From CAVQGZ01 sp964356295 (GTDB lineage: Bacteria; Actinomycetota; Actinomycetes; Jiangellales; Jiangellaceae), in the NCBI GenBank assembly GCA_964356295.1, contig CAYHHE010000042.1, positions 1-23,161 of the forward strand: a stretch of DNA of 23,161 bases. The letters run 5' to 3'. A model generated the notes under the pieces. That model saw only the letters and a list, made by a program, of their open reading frames with translations. It was not told where the DNA came from and searched no databases. Positions within the stretch are counted from its first letter, which is position 1; each line of letters starts with the position of its first letter. Of the stretch, positions 1 through 8,538 are shown in pieces. The translations under genes were made by a program, and so were the position numbers.

Positions 1-76
1 GGAGCCGCCTGTGGGAATCGAACCCACGACCTACGCATTACGAGTGCGTCGCTCTGGCCGACTGAGCTAAGGCGGC
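1..76 (-). tRNA. tRNA-Thr (anticodon CGU)
   Basis: The reverse complement folds into a full cloverleaf: a 7-bp acceptor stem (GCCGCCT with AGGCGGC), a D arm GCTC...GAGC, an anticodon stem ACGCA/TGCGT around the loop CTCGTAA, and a T arm GTGGG-TTCGATT-CCCAC. The loop gives anticodon CGT, which reads the threonine codon ACG. The RNA starts at base 76. After the discriminator T at base 3 the window ends with CC, so a genome-encoded CCA is likely and its A lies just outside. A TAGACT hexamer on the minus strand at 109-114 is a possible -10 for it, but no convincing -35 was found. Confidence 0.96.
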
Positions 77-154
77 GATGCCACGAGCCGTGTCGCAACA
101 ACGCCGGGAGTCTACCGGCGCTCGACCGGACGAACTCGTCGCGATCTCACTGCG

Positions 155-160
155 TACAGT
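155..160 (+). promoter_or_regulatory. candidate -10 element for a leaderless ggt transcript
   Basis: TACAGT (4 of 6 matches to TATAAT) ends 6 nt before the GTG start at 167. There is no Shine-Dalgarno sequence in front of that GTG. This spacing is what leaderless mRNAs of actinobacteria show. No good -35 hexamer is visible, so this is a weak call. Confidence 0.35.
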
Positions 161-166
161 CCCGAC

Positions 167-1645
167 GTGACGCATCGACAGGCAGCGGTTGCTGCCGGGT
201 CGGCCGGTGCCGTCGAGGCCGCCGTGGAGATCCTGCGGGCCGGTGGCACGGCGGCCGACGCCGCGATCGGTGCCGCCTTCGCTGCCACCGTCTGTGAGCC
301 CGGGCTGGCCAGCCTGGGTGGCGGCGGATTCCTCATCACGCGCAGCCCGAGCGGCGAGCAGGTCGTCCATGACTTCTTCGTCGACGCCCCCGGACGCGGA
401 CGGGCTACGCACCTCCCCGCGCCACGGCTGGACACGGTCGTCATCGAGTTCGGGGGAGCTGACCAGGTCTTCCACGCCGGCCTCGGATCCCTCGCCGTCC
501 CCGGGGTGCTCGACGGCCTGGTCTCGGCGCACCGCAGCCTCGGTCGCCTACCCCTGGAGCAGGTCGTCGCACCTGCCCACCGGCTGGCCGCCGAGGGCTG
601 GGTCGTCGACCGCACTCAGGCCGTCGTGCTCCACCTGCTCCGCGAGATCCTTCGGCTTACCCACGAGTGCTGGTCGCTGTACTCCCACGACGACGAGCCC
701 GCACCGGTCGGTACGCGGCTGACCAACCCCGACCTTGCCACGACGCTCGAGGCGATCGCCGCCGGCTCCGTCCAGCGGTTCGGCGACCTCCCCGGCGTCT
801 CGGCACTGCTTGCCGACGTGGCGACAGCAAGCGGCTCACTGACGCTGGAGGACCTCGCCACCTATCGACCCGTCCTGCGCGTGCCGCTTCGGGCCAGCCA
901 CCGGGGCGCCGTCCTGGCCACCAACCCCGCTCCGTCCTTCGGCGGGCCGATCCTGGCCGAGGCGACCCGACTGCTCGGGGAGCACGGCCCCGTCGGTTCG
1001 AACGCCGAAGGCGCCACCAGAGTGATCACGGCGCTGCGCGGGGCGACCGAGCAGGAGAAGGCCATGCGTTCCTCGGGGATGGCCGCCGCAGTGCATGGCA
1101 CCACCCACGTCAGCGTGGTCGACGGCGAGGGCGGTCTCGCCTCCCTCACCCAGTCCAACGGTTCCTGCAGCGGTGTCGTCGTCCCGGGGACAGGTGTCCA
1201 GGTGAACAACGTCATGGGCGAGGAGGACCTGCACCCGCAGGGTCTGCACACCACTGCACCCGGAGCTCGGATCGGGTCGATGATGGCGCCCTCGATACTC
1301 GACCTGCCCGACGGTCGGGTGGTGGCCCTCGGCAGTGGCGGCAGCGAGCGGATCCGAAGTGCGATGCTCTCGGTCCTGGTCGGCCTGGTCGATCGGGGGC
1401 AGCACGCCGAAGGAGCGGTCGAGGCGCCACGTATCCACTGGGACGGTGTCGGCGTCCAGGCCGAGCCCCCGTTGCCGCGCAACGTCGCGCAAGCGCTTGC
1501 CAGGCTGGGACCACTGACCGTGTGGAAGACCAAGCACCTCTACTTCGGCGGCGCCCATGTCACGGTGCGCTACCCCGACGGTCGCGCCGAGGCGCACGGG
1601 GACTCCCGGCGGGGCGGGATGTCACGGGTCATCGCTCTGGCCTGA
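167..1645 (+). CDS. ggt: gamma-glutamyltransferase-like Ntn hydrolase, no signal peptide
   Basis: A 492-residue protein of the gamma-glutamyltranspeptidase family. Members self-cleave and use the new N-terminal Thr to move or hydrolyse gamma-glutamyl groups, for example from glutathione. Seen: the N-terminal family block (AGGTAADAAI near 25-34, then EPGLASLGGGGFL at 44-56), the cleavage-site motif TTHVSVVD with T312 as probable nucleophile, NNVMGEED near 347, and the glycine loop GSGGSERI towards the C terminus. The oxyanion Ser-Ser pair of the E. coli enzyme appears as Gly-Ser (IGSMMAP). It is shorter than the usual roughly 550-600 residues and starts directly in the catalytic fold, with no signal peptide; no in-frame start exists further upstream. 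The GTG start has no Shine-Dalgarno sequence. The 3' end overlaps the convergent lysS by 17 bp. Family call sure; substrate and cellular location not known. Confidence 0.88.
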   Translation: MTHRQAAVAAGSAGAVEAAVEILRAGGTAADAAIGAAFAATVCEPGLASLGGGGFLITRSPSGEQVVHDFFVDAPGRGRATHLPAPRLDTVVIEFGGADQVFHAGLGSLAVPGVLDGLVSAHRSLGRLPLEQVVAPAHRLAAEGWVVDRTQAVVLHLLREILRLTHECWSLYSHDDEPAPVGTRLTNPDLATTLEAIAAGSVQRFGDLPGVSALLADVATASGSLTLEDLATYRPVLRVPLRASHRGAVLATNPAPSFGGPILAEATRLLGEHGPVGSNAEGATRVITALRGATEQEKAMRSSGMAAAVHGTTHVSVVDGEGGLASLTQSNGSCSGVVVPGTGVQVNNVMGEEDLHPQGLHTTAPGARIGSMMAPSILDLPDGRVVALGSGGSERIRSAMLSVLVGLVDRGQHAEGAVEAPRIHWDGVGVQAEPPLPRNVAQALARLGPLTVWKTKHLYFGGAHVTVRYPDGRAEAHGDSRRGGMSRVIALA

Positions 1646-3158
1646 CCAGCGGGAACAGGATGGTGTCCCGGATACCGAGCCCGGTCAGGGTCATGACCAG
1701 CCGATCGATGCCCACACCGACGCCGCCGGCGGGCGGCATGCCGTACTCCAGCGCCCGCAGGAAGTCCTCGTCGAGCTGCATCGCCTCCTCGTCCCCACCG
1801 GCGGCGCGCAGCGACTGCTGATAGAAGCGCTCCGCCTGGTCCACCGGGTCGGTCAGCTCGGTGTAACCCGTCCCTTGCTCGGCTCCCCAGCAGACCAGGT
1901 CCCACTTCTCGGTGAGCCGCGGTTCGTCGCGGTGCACCCGGGTGAGGGGCGCGTTCTCCTTCGGGAAGTCCTGGTAGAACACCGGCGTCGTCGTCGCCTT
2001 CTCCACCAGCTCTACGTACAGCTCCTCCAGCAGCATGCCCACGCTCGCCCCGGTGGGCTCGTGCAGGCCGACCCGCACAGCGTGGGCCCGCAGAACCTCG
2101 ACCGGTGTGTCGAGCCCAACCTGCTCGCCGAGCGCGGAGGACAGCGCCCCGAGCATCGTCTGCACCGGCCAGTCCCCCGACAGGTCGTACTCATGAACCT
2201 GGCCGTCAGGCCCCACGCGCCGCGCCACCGGCGCGCCGAACACCTCGGTTGCCGCCGCCTGGACGAGCGACTGGGTGAGCTCACGCATCGTCGTGTAGTC
2301 CCCGTAGGCCTCGTAGGCCTCCAGCATCGTGAACTCTGGGTTGTGCGAGGAGTCCGCACCTTCGTTACGGAAGTTCCGGTTGATCTCGAACACCCGCTCA
2401 GCACCGCCCACGAGCAGTCGTTTGAGGTACAGCTCAGGGGCGATCCTCAGGTACAGCGACATGTCGTAGGCGTTGATGTGGGTGACGAAGGGACGGGCGT
2501 TCGCCCCGCCGTGCAGCACCTGAAGCATCGGGGTCTCGACCTCGGTGTACCCGCGGGCATGCATGACGTCGCGGATCGCGCGGACGACGCCCGCCCGCAG
2601 GTACAGCATGTCGCGCGCCTCGGGCCGCACGATGAGGTCGACGTAGCGCATGCGCACCCGCGCCTCGGGGTCGGTCAGACCCCTGTGCTTGTCCGGCAGC
2701 GGCCGAAGCGCCTTGCTTGCCAGCGAGAACCCGTCGGCGAGGACGGACAGCTCGCCGCGCCGGCTGGTGATCACCTCTCCTGTCACACAGACGTGATCCC
2801 CGAGGTCGATGTCGTGCGTCCAGCGGTGAAGGCTGCTCTGGCCCACCGTGTCCACCGACAGCATCACCTGAAGGTCCCCCGACCCGTCCCGCAGGGTCGC
2901 GAAGCAGAGCTTGCCTCCATCGCGCTTGAGCATGACCCGTCCGGCGATCGCCACCGCGGTCCCGGTAGCGCTGCCAGGTTCGAGGTCGGGGAACAGGTCG
3001 CGTACCTGGGCCAGGGTGTGGGTGCGAGGCGAGGCCACCGGGTAGGGGTCCACGCCCCGCTGCCGCATGGCCTGCACCTTGGCCAGCCGGACCTGTACCT
3101 GCTCCGGCAGCGCTTCGCCGCCGTGGTCGGGCAGGGCGTCCTCGCCATCGCTGGTCAC
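1629..3158 (-). CDS. lysS: lysyl-tRNA synthetase, class II, LysX-type synthetase domain
   Basis: A 509-residue class II synthetase that charges tRNA-Lys with lysine using ATP. Seen: an OB-fold anticodon-binding domain at about 66-150, motif 1 (ARGYTEVETPML near 201-212), motif 2 (RVFEINRNFRNEG, 255-267, followed by SHNPEFTMLE) and motif 3 at the C terminus (GVGVGIDRL and IRDTILFPL). The C-terminal stretch with APLTRVHRDEP, TEKWDLVCWG and AAGGDEEAMQLDEDF resembles, from memory, the synthetase half of mycobacterial LysX rather than the housekeeping LysS. LysX makes lysyl-phosphatidylglycerol, but the membrane flippase/transferase half of LysX is absent here. The GTG start at 3158 is preceded by GGTGAG with 7 nt spacing. 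It lies 21 bp after the membrane hydrolase gene, so it probably closes the long operon. It could be the only LysRS of the cell or a second copy. Confidence 0.93.
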   Translation of the reverse strand: MTSDGEDALPDHGGEALPEQVQVRLAKVQAMRQRGVDPYPVASPRTHTLAQVRDLFPDLEPGSATGTAVAIAGRVMLKRDGGKLCFATLRDGSGDLQVMLSVDTVGQSSLHRWTHDIDLGDHVCVTGEVITSRRGELSVLADGFSLASKALRPLPDKHRGLTDPEARVRMRYVDLIVRPEARDMLYLRAGVVRAIRDVMHARGYTEVETPMLQVLHGGANARPFVTHINAYDMSLYLRIAPELYLKRLLVGGAERVFEINRNFRNEGADSSHNPEFTMLEAYEAYGDYTTMRELTQSLVQAAATEVFGAPVARRVGPDGQVHEYDLSGDWPVQTMLGALSSALGEQVGLDTPVEVLRAHAVRVGLHEPTGASVGMLLEELYVELVEKATTTPVFYQDFPKENAPLTRVHRDEPRLTEKWDLVCWGAEQGTGYTELTDPVDQAERFYQQSLRAAGGDEEAMQLDEDFLRALEYGMPPAGGVGVGIDRLVMTLTGLGIRDTILFPLVRPER

Positions 3159-3179
3159 AGTGGACTCACCGTAACTTCC

Positions 3180-4835
3180 TCAGCCGGCGCCCGCGGTCAC
3201 CGGCACTCCCGGGTCAGGCGGACCCACCGCCGCGCGGTAGCGCTCCAGCTCGGCGACCGTCGAGGCGTCCCACCCCTGCGGCTGCAGCACGGCAGCCCAG
3301 CCCATCGCATGCGCGTTGGAGTAGTTGTGCCCGAATCCCGGCGGGACGATCCCGTTCGTGGTGAAGTCGATGAGCATCTGCTGCCAGGTGAACAGCGGCC
3401 ACCACGCCATCCGTTCCGGCACGCTGGAGAACCGCGCTGGGCCGATCCAGTCCGGCCGCGCTCTCAGCAGCGAGCCGCTCAGGTAGGCCACCGGGTCGGT
3501 CGCACTGTGCAGGAACAGGATGCGTCGGTCCCCCCACGACTGATCGGTCAGGGGGACGCGGTCAGGGCTGGCCGCGAACCGGGCGACCGAGCCGTCACCC
3601 ACCACTGGTTCCCAGGGGGGAGTGCCCTCGGGGAAGTCGGCCCACTGCTCCATCAGCGCGCTCTCCGCCGGAGTACCCACCCACAGCGCCCCGTCGAAGT
3701 CCTCCACCACCTGCTCAGGGGACTGCCCGACGAACGTGTTCTGCGACCCCGAGGCTCCCAGGCTCTCGCCGTTGAGGTACAGCGCCGGTCTCTCGTCCGG
3801 CGGAAGCTGCCGGACCGCGTCGCTGAAGGCCTCGGTCAGCGCCTCGGCCTCACGCCGGGCGCCCGTGGGATCGGTGATGCTGGTCATCCAGGACGGGATG
3901 GCGGAGTACTGGGTGGCCGCCGTCGCGACGTCCCCGTTGGCCACGTACTCGAGCGTCTGAGCCGACACAGGATGGACCGAGCCGAGCCCGCTGGTGACCA
4001 CGACGACGAGTGCGTCGCGGTCGAAGCCGCCGGCTCGGCGGGTCTCCTGGACGAGCAGCGCCGCCCGCTCCTGCGGGGTCGAGGCCTGGTCCTTGCCCAC
4101 GTAGACCCGGATCGGCTCCAGGGCCGGCACGCCCGAGAAGCCCTCGATGGTGGCGGCGCTCGGGCCGCCCGCCACGAACTCCCGGCCCTGCCGGCCGAGG
4201 GTCTCCCAGGCCACCAGCGACCCCGGCCCTCCTGAGCGCAGCGGCGTGGTCGGCGGTTGCTGCCCGGTTGTGTCGCTGTCGCCCTGCTCGAACGCCGATG
4301 CCAGCAGCGCGAACCCGCCCACAGCGATGCCGATGACCATCGCCGAGACGATCAGACCACCCAAGGCGGTCGACAACCCCGGTGAGGAGATCCATCGCTG
4401 CCACTGCCGACCGATCGCACGGGCCGCGGCTCGCAGGGCACGCCCCACCATGACCAGGAGCACGACCAGCACCGGCGAGAGTCCGACCACCAGCGGCCAG
4501 GACGGGATCGCCCACCCAGCCGCCTGGGCGAGCTCGGTCTGCCAACGCAACGCCGCAGGCGTGACCAGCAAGGCGCCGGTGAGAGCCAGAAGGTATGCCC
4601 CCAGCGCCACGCGCCGCAGCCGGGGCCGTGAGGCCAGCCACCGCCGGTCGCCGGTCAACGCCCGCGCCAGCGCACCCAGCGCCGACCCCAGCGCGTACCC
4701 GGTCACCGGCAGCAGGGTGCTCATCACGACCTGCACCTCGGTGGTCCGAGGCACCATCGTCGGCGTCAGCGAGACGAGGTAGGCCAGCAGCGCCAGCACC
4801 AGGCCGGTGGTCGAGACGGCCGGACTGGTGCGCAC
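3180..4835 (-). CDS. membrane alpha/beta-hydrolase (Abhydrolase_9 family)
   Basis: About 551 residues, matching the two-part Abhydrolase_9_N plus Abhydrolase_9 architecture (PF15420/PF10081) by recall. The N-terminal third holds about five hydrophobic helices (near 10-27, 36-60, 76-95, 112-132, 158-181). A hydrolase domain follows from about 240, with RVYVGKDQ, then FDRDALVVVVTSGLGSV, QYSAIPSW, and the nucleophile elbow YLNGESLG with Ser358. Conserved HSATDP and GFGHNYSNAH segments near the C terminus probably supply the Asp and His. The reading frame stays open to 4952, but that start would lie inside the preceding gene. I therefore chose the GTG at 4835, which leaves a 44-bp gap and puts a typical N terminus directly before the first TM helix. 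Substrate unknown; a lipid or envelope ester is plausible from the membrane anchor and the LysX-like neighbour. Confidence 0.88.
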   Translation of the reverse strand: MRTSPAVSTTGLVLALLAYLVSLTPTMVPRTTEVQVVMSTLLPVTGYALGSALGALARALTGDRRWLASRPRLRRVALGAYLLALTGALLVTPAALRWQTELAQAAGWAIPSWPLVVGLSPVLVVLLVMVGRALRAAARAIGRQWQRWISSPGLSTALGGLIVSAMVIGIAVGGFALLASAFEQGDSDTTGQQPPTTPLRSGGPGSLVAWETLGRQGREFVAGGPSAATIEGFSGVPALEPIRVYVGKDQASTPQERAALLVQETRRAGGFDRDALVVVVTSGLGSVHPVSAQTLEYVANGDVATAATQYSAIPSWMTSITDPTGARREAEALTEAFSDAVRQLPPDERPALYLNGESLGASGSQNTFVGQSPEQVVEDFDGALWVGTPAESALMEQWADFPEGTPPWEPVVGDGSVARFAASPDRVPLTDQSWGDRRILFLHSATDPVAYLSGSLLRARPDWIGPARFSSVPERMAWWPLFTWQQMLIDFTTNGIVPPGFGHNYSNAHAMGWAAVLQPQGWDASTVAELERYRAAVGPPDPGVPVTAGAG

Positions 4836-4879
4836 GTGCCCATTGTCCCTGGTCCGTTGCCCGCGGGCCTCGCGGCGCG

Positions 4880-6409
4880 TCAGTCGCAGGTCGTCCCGGA
4901 CGGCGGCGCGGTACCGGCGAGCAGGAAGGCGTCCACCGCCGCGTCGACGCACGTGCTGCCTTCGCGGTAGGCCAGGTGCTGGCGTGCCTGGTAGGTCAGC
5001 AGCACTGCGGACTCGAGCTGGTCGGCGAGTGACTCGGCCCAGGCGTAGGGCGTCACCGGATCACCGGTGTTACCCACGACGAGGATCGGAGCAGCTCCGA
5101 CGCCGCGGACCGGCGCAGTGAGCCCGGGTGAGGGGACCGGCCAGCCCGTGCAACCGAGCAGGCTCCAGGCCAGTGTCTCCCCCAGCCGCGGCGAGGCCTG
5201 CTCGAACTCCGGGAGCGCCGCCCGGACGTCGGCCACCGTGGCCTGACTGGGACGGTCCAGGCAGCTGACCGGCTGGATCACGTCCCACTGGTTGTCCGGG
5301 AAGGATCCGTCGGGGGCGCGGCGCAGGTAGGCGTCAGCGAGACCGAGCAGCACGCTGCCGTCTCCGTCGAGCGCTGCGGTCAGGCCTGCCTCCAGCGCCG
5401 GATAACCCTGCGCAGCGGGCAGGTACAGCGGGGCGATGACGCCGTACAAGGCGAGGATCTGCGTCAGCGGCCGGGTGGAGGTCTGGATCGGCTGCTCGTC
5501 GGCACGGTCAAGCGCGACGCCTGTCGAGTCCAGCACCTGTTGCTCGGTGTCCCCGAGGGGGCAGTCGCGGGCGACGCAGTCCGCGGCGAACGCTGCCAGT
5601 GACTGCTCGAACCCGACCGCCTGGCCGAGCAGCACCTCGCGCTCGGTCAACGCCGGGTCCAGTGCTCCGTCCAGGACGAGCCGTCCGACCCGCGCCGGGA
5701 ACTGATGGGCGTACTCGGCTCCGATCGACGTCCCGTACGACGCGCCGAGGTAGGTCAGCACGTCCTCGCCGAGGGCGGAACGGATGATGTCGAGGTCCTG
5801 GGCCACGTCGGCGGTGCCCACGTGCGGCAACAGGTCGGGGGAGCGGGCCAGACAGCCCGCCTGGAACTCCGCGATGCCCTCGAGGTACGCCGCCACCTCC
5901 TGTGCTGTGTCCGGGGTCGTGTCCTCGGTGTTCAGGGAGTCGTCGAACTCGGCGTCGGTCACGCACTCGACCGGCTCGGAGCGCGCCACCCCGCGAGGGT
6001 CGAAGCCGACGACGTCGTAGACCTCGCGCACGGCCGGGGAGACGATCGTGTCCGACCGTATGGCGTAGTCGACGCCGGACCCGCCGGGCCCGCCGGGGTT
6101 GACCACGAGCGAGCCGATCCGTTCCTGCGGATTGGTGGCGACCGAGCGCAGCAGCGCTAGCCCGATCGAGTCGACCAGCGGGTCGGCGTAGTCCAGCGGC
6201 ACCTCCACCGTGCCGCACTCGAACCCGTCCTGGCAGGGCTCCCAGACGATCCGCTGGGCGTAGTAGCCCTCCAGCGGCGAGGGCGGGTCGGAGGAGACCT
6301 CGGGTGGCGGAGGGGCCGTCGGTTCCGGCGAGGGGCTCGCAGTCAGGGCCGTGCACCCGGACAGCAGCACGGCCAAGCAGCCGAGCAGGACCGACAGTGG
6401 TCGCCTCAC
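4880..6409 (-). CDS. secreted lipoprotein, TAP-like alpha/beta-hydrolase (peptidase S33 type)
   Basis: A 509-residue exported hydrolase related to the tripeptidyl aminopeptidases (SlpD/SlpE, Tap) of Streptomyces. Seen: a short basic start and hydrophobic signal peptide ending in the lipobox LSGC (lipid-modified Cys19), then a Pro/Ser-rich linker to about residue 45. The catalytic fold follows with oxyanion segment NPGGPGGSG (104-112), nucleophile elbow GASYG (Ser224), Asp450 in GNTGDP, and His478 in QARQHLAYREG. Paired cysteines near both ends suggest disulfides, as in secreted relatives. It should remove N-terminal peptides or hydrolyse small amides outside the membrane; substrate is not predictable. 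Its GTG start overlaps the ricT stop (GTGA, 6406-6409), so it is coupled to a DNA-replication/RNA operon, which is an odd home for a surface hydrolase. Confidence 0.92.
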   Translation of the reverse strand: MRRPLSVLLGCLAVLLSGCTALTASPSPEPTAPPPPEVSSDPPSPLEGYYAQRIVWEPCQDGFECGTVEVPLDYADPLVDSIGLALLRSVATNPQERIGSLVVNPGGPGGSGVDYAIRSDTIVSPAVREVYDVVGFDPRGVARSEPVECVTDAEFDDSLNTEDTTPDTAQEVAAYLEGIAEFQAGCLARSPDLLPHVGTADVAQDLDIIRSALGEDVLTYLGASYGTSIGAEYAHQFPARVGRLVLDGALDPALTEREVLLGQAVGFEQSLAAFAADCVARDCPLGDTEQQVLDSTGVALDRADEQPIQTSTRPLTQILALYGVIAPLYLPAAQGYPALEAGLTAALDGDGSVLLGLADAYLRRAPDGSFPDNQWDVIQPVSCLDRPSQATVADVRAALPEFEQASPRLGETLAWSLLGCTGWPVPSPGLTAPVRGVGAAPILVVGNTGDPVTPYAWAESLADQLESAVLLTYQARQHLAYREGSTCVDAAVDAFLLAGTAPPSGTTCD

Positions 6410-7326
6410 GCCTCGTCCGCGGTGTCGGTGGGCAGCCGCTGGGTGGTTCGCAGTGGCTGGGTGTCGTCGACGTCAAGGCCGCCGGCGCCCGCCGGCCCGG
6501 CGTCGAACTGGGCGCGCATCGCGCAGACGCTGGACCGAGGACAGGCGCACCGCCGACCGGACTCGGCATCGCGGACGATCACAGAGTCCGCGGGCACGTT
6601 GTACCCGACCACCCTGCCGCGCACCGAGCCGTCGGCGGTCTCCACGGACTCGCCGAGAACAGGAGCCGACCGCTTGAACTCGGTGTACAGCGGATGCTCG
6701 TAGGCCAGGCAGCACATGAGCTTCCCGCACGAACCGGCGATCTTGAGCGGGTTGAGCGGCAGGTCCTGGTCCTTCGCCAGCCGGGCGCTCACCGGCTCGA
6801 AGTCGGTGAGGAAGGTCGCGCAGCACAGGTCCCGCCCGCACGGCCCGATGCCGCCCTGCAGGCGGGCATCGTCGCGTGCGCCGACCTGCCGGAGATCGAC
6901 CCTCGCACTGACCGCCTGAGCCAGCGGACGCACCAGCTCTCGGAAGTCGACTCGGTGCGGGGCGGTGAAGTAGACGATGACGAGCAGGTCGATGGTGCGC
7001 CGGGTGTCCACGACGTCCACCGCGACGATCTTCATGGGCAGGTCCAGGCTGCGTACGAGCCGTCGGGCGGCGGCGCGCGCGGCGGCGCGCTTGGCGCGGT
7101 TGCGCTCGTCCCGGTCCAGGTGCTGGGGTTCCGCCCGCCCGGCACACGACGGCAGGCCCCCGATGTCCTCCGGCACGGATGTCGGCGGCCAGACCACGGT
7201 GGCCACCTCAGGGCCGTCATCGGTGGGCACCAGCACCGACTCCCCGACCCGGTACGCCTGCTCACCGGAGTCGAGGTAGTAGAGCCGTCCGTACCGGCTG
7301 AACGTGACGGCCATGACCGTGCTCAC
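6406..7326 (-). CDS. ricT: RicT/YaaT-type PSP1-domain protein
   Basis: A 306-residue member of the PSP1 C-terminal-domain family. In Bacillus subtilis RicT (YaaT) forms an Fe-S-containing complex with RicA and RicF that acts with RNase Y in mRNA processing; the role in actinobacteria is unknown to me. Seen: the family opening RYGRLYYLDSG near 11-21, an Ala/Arg-rich helix at 75-92, the PSP1 core with FTAPHRVDFRELVR (120-133), and the two diagnostic cysteine clusters GPCGRDLCC (161-169) and GSCGKLMCC (198-206), which supply the metal-cluster cysteines. Further Cys residues lie near the C terminus. The GTG at 7326 has no clear Shine-Dalgarno; the in-frame ATG four codons later (MAVTFSRYG) may be the real start. 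It lies 3 nt after holB, the order tmk-holB-ricT also known from Bacillus. Confidence 0.93.
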   Translation of the reverse strand: MSTVMAVTFSRYGRLYYLDSGEQAYRVGESVLVPTDDGPEVATVVWPPTSVPEDIGGLPSCAGRAEPQHLDRDERNRAKRAAARAAARRLVRSLDLPMKIVAVDVVDTRRTIDLLVIVYFTAPHRVDFRELVRPLAQAVSARVDLRQVGARDDARLQGGIGPCGRDLCCATFLTDFEPVSARLAKDQDLPLNPLKIAGSCGKLMCCLAYEHPLYTEFKRSAPVLGESVETADGSVRGRVVGYNVPADSVIVRDAESGRRCACPRSSVCAMRAQFDAGPAGAGGLDVDDTQPLRTTQRLPTDTADEA

Positions 7327-7329
7327 AGG

Positions 7330-8538
7330 TCAGGAGGGTACGTGCCGGAGCGGACCCGGCCAGGTGGCCGATGGTCCTGGGTCACGCAGCGCGAGCGCCA
7401 TGGCCTCGAGGGTGAGCAGCGGGGCAGCGTTCGCCGCAAGAGCCTCCCTCGCCGACACCACCGCCTCCATGCGACGCGCCGTCACCGTGAGTGTGCCTGC
7501 CCGAGCCAGACGCTCGATCGACGGGCGCATCTCGTCGTTGATCAGATGGGCGTCGGCACCCGCCTGGACGCGCATCACGTCCCGGTAGAAGCCGAGGACG
7601 TCCACCAGGGCGCGGTCGAGGAAGTCCCGGGTCACACGGGTGCGTCGGCTCTTCTGCCGACGCTCGAGGTCCTTGGCCATACCGGCGCTGCCCCGGGCCT
7701 TCGCCCGCCCTGTCCCGATGATCGCAGCCAGGTTCTCGGTCTCTGCGCCGTCCAGCTGGTCGCAGTGGGCATCAGCATCGGCCTGAGCCGCCTCGAGCAG
7801 CGCCGCCGCCGCCTCCAGTGCCGACGGGACGTCGCCGAGCCGGGTGGGCAGGCGAAGCACCTCGTCGCGGCTGAGCCGCGCCCGCTCGTCGCCGGCCAGG
7901 GCACGGGCCCGCCCGATATGTCCCTGAGAGGCCCGCGCGGCGAAGGCGGCCATCGCAGGGTCGACACCCTCGCGGCGAAGGAAGGCCGCCACTGCGTCGA
8001 CGGGCGGGGTGCGCAGGGCCAGGATGCGGCACCTCGACCGGATGGTGGGGGCGACGTCCTCGGCAGCAGGAGCGCACAGCAGCCACACCGTGCGTGGCGG
8101 TGGCTCCTCGAGCGACAGCAGCAGCGCGTCTGCGGCCTCGTCGGTGAGCCGGTCCGCGTCCTCGATGACCAGAACCTGCCACCTCCCCTCCGCCGGCCGC
8201 AGCACGGCCTGCCGGACGAGGTCACGGATGAGATCGACCTGCAGGGTCAGGGCCTCCGTTGCCACCAGGTGGACGTCGGGATGGGTCCCCGCCCGGGCCG
8301 TTCGACAGGCCTGGCACTCCCCGCACCCGGGCGGGTCGGTCCCCCCGGTGCACTGCAGGGCAGCGGCGAACGCGTGGGCCACGACGGACCGACCGGACCC
8401 GGGGGGCCCGGTGACCAGCCATGCGTGGGTCATCGCCCCCAGTGGCTCCCGCCCGTCGACCACACCCGCGGCCTCGACCGCGGCAGCCTGCATCGCGGGC
8501 ACGACGACCTGGCCCACCATGAGGTCCCACACGCTCAC
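7330..8538 (-). CDS. holB: DNA polymerase III, delta' subunit
   Basis: A 402-residue clamp-loader subunit that works with delta and the DnaX subunits to open and load the beta sliding clamp. Seen: an AAA+ fold with P-loop GPPGSGRS (44-51), a zinc module C63, C72, C75, C78 (CGECQAC), Walker B VIEDAD (124-129), the LLSLEEPP segment (140-147), and SRC (168-170), the motif from which the delta' arginine finger comes. The normal P-loop lysine is Arg50, in keeping with delta' being a non-hydrolysing subunit in E. coli. Length fits the roughly 400 residues of the mycobacterial protein. The GTG start overlaps the tmk stop (GTGA, 8535-8538). Confidence 0.96.
   Translation of the reverse strand: MSVWDLMVGQVVVPAMQAAAVEAAGVVDGREPLGAMTHAWLVTGPPGSGRSVVAHAFAAALQCTGGTDPPGCGECQACRTARAGTHPDVHLVATEALTLQVDLIRDLVRQAVLRPAEGRWQVLVIEDADRLTDEAADALLLSLEEPPPRTVWLLCAPAAEDVAPTIRSRCRILALRTPPVDAVAAFLRREGVDPAMAAFAARASQGHIGRARALAGDERARLSRDEVLRLPTRLGDVPSALEAAAALLEAAQADADAHCDQLDGAETENLAAIIGTGRAKARGSAGMAKDLERRQKSRRTRVTRDFLDRALVDVLGFYRDVMRVQAGADAHLINDEMRPSIERLARAGTLTVTARRMEAVVSAREALAANAAPLLTLEAMALALRDPGPSATWPGPLRHVPS

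Noticed and set aside
1006..1020. GTTCGAAC-like word as a LexA/SOS box
   Set aside because: It is inside the ggt coding sequence and lacks the GAAC-N4-GTTC spacing.
1557..4235. A plus-strand 892-codon open frame opposite lysS and the membrane hydrolase
   Set aside because: It has no family motif and lies antisense to two clear genes.
3180..4952. The longer start for the membrane hydrolase at 4952
   Set aside because: It would overlap the upstream peptidase gene by 73 bp and add an Arg-rich segment before the first TM helix; GTG 4835 fits better.
7069..7092. A short tandem GC repeat (gcggcggcgcgc twice) suggesting a mobile or slippage element
   Set aside because: It lies within ricT and simply encodes the Ala/Arg-rich helix; there is no frame disruption.
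7330..8538. holB as a broken gene because the P-loop lysine is Arg
   Set aside because: Delta' subunits often lack a working P-loop, and the zinc module, Walker B and SRC motif are intact.
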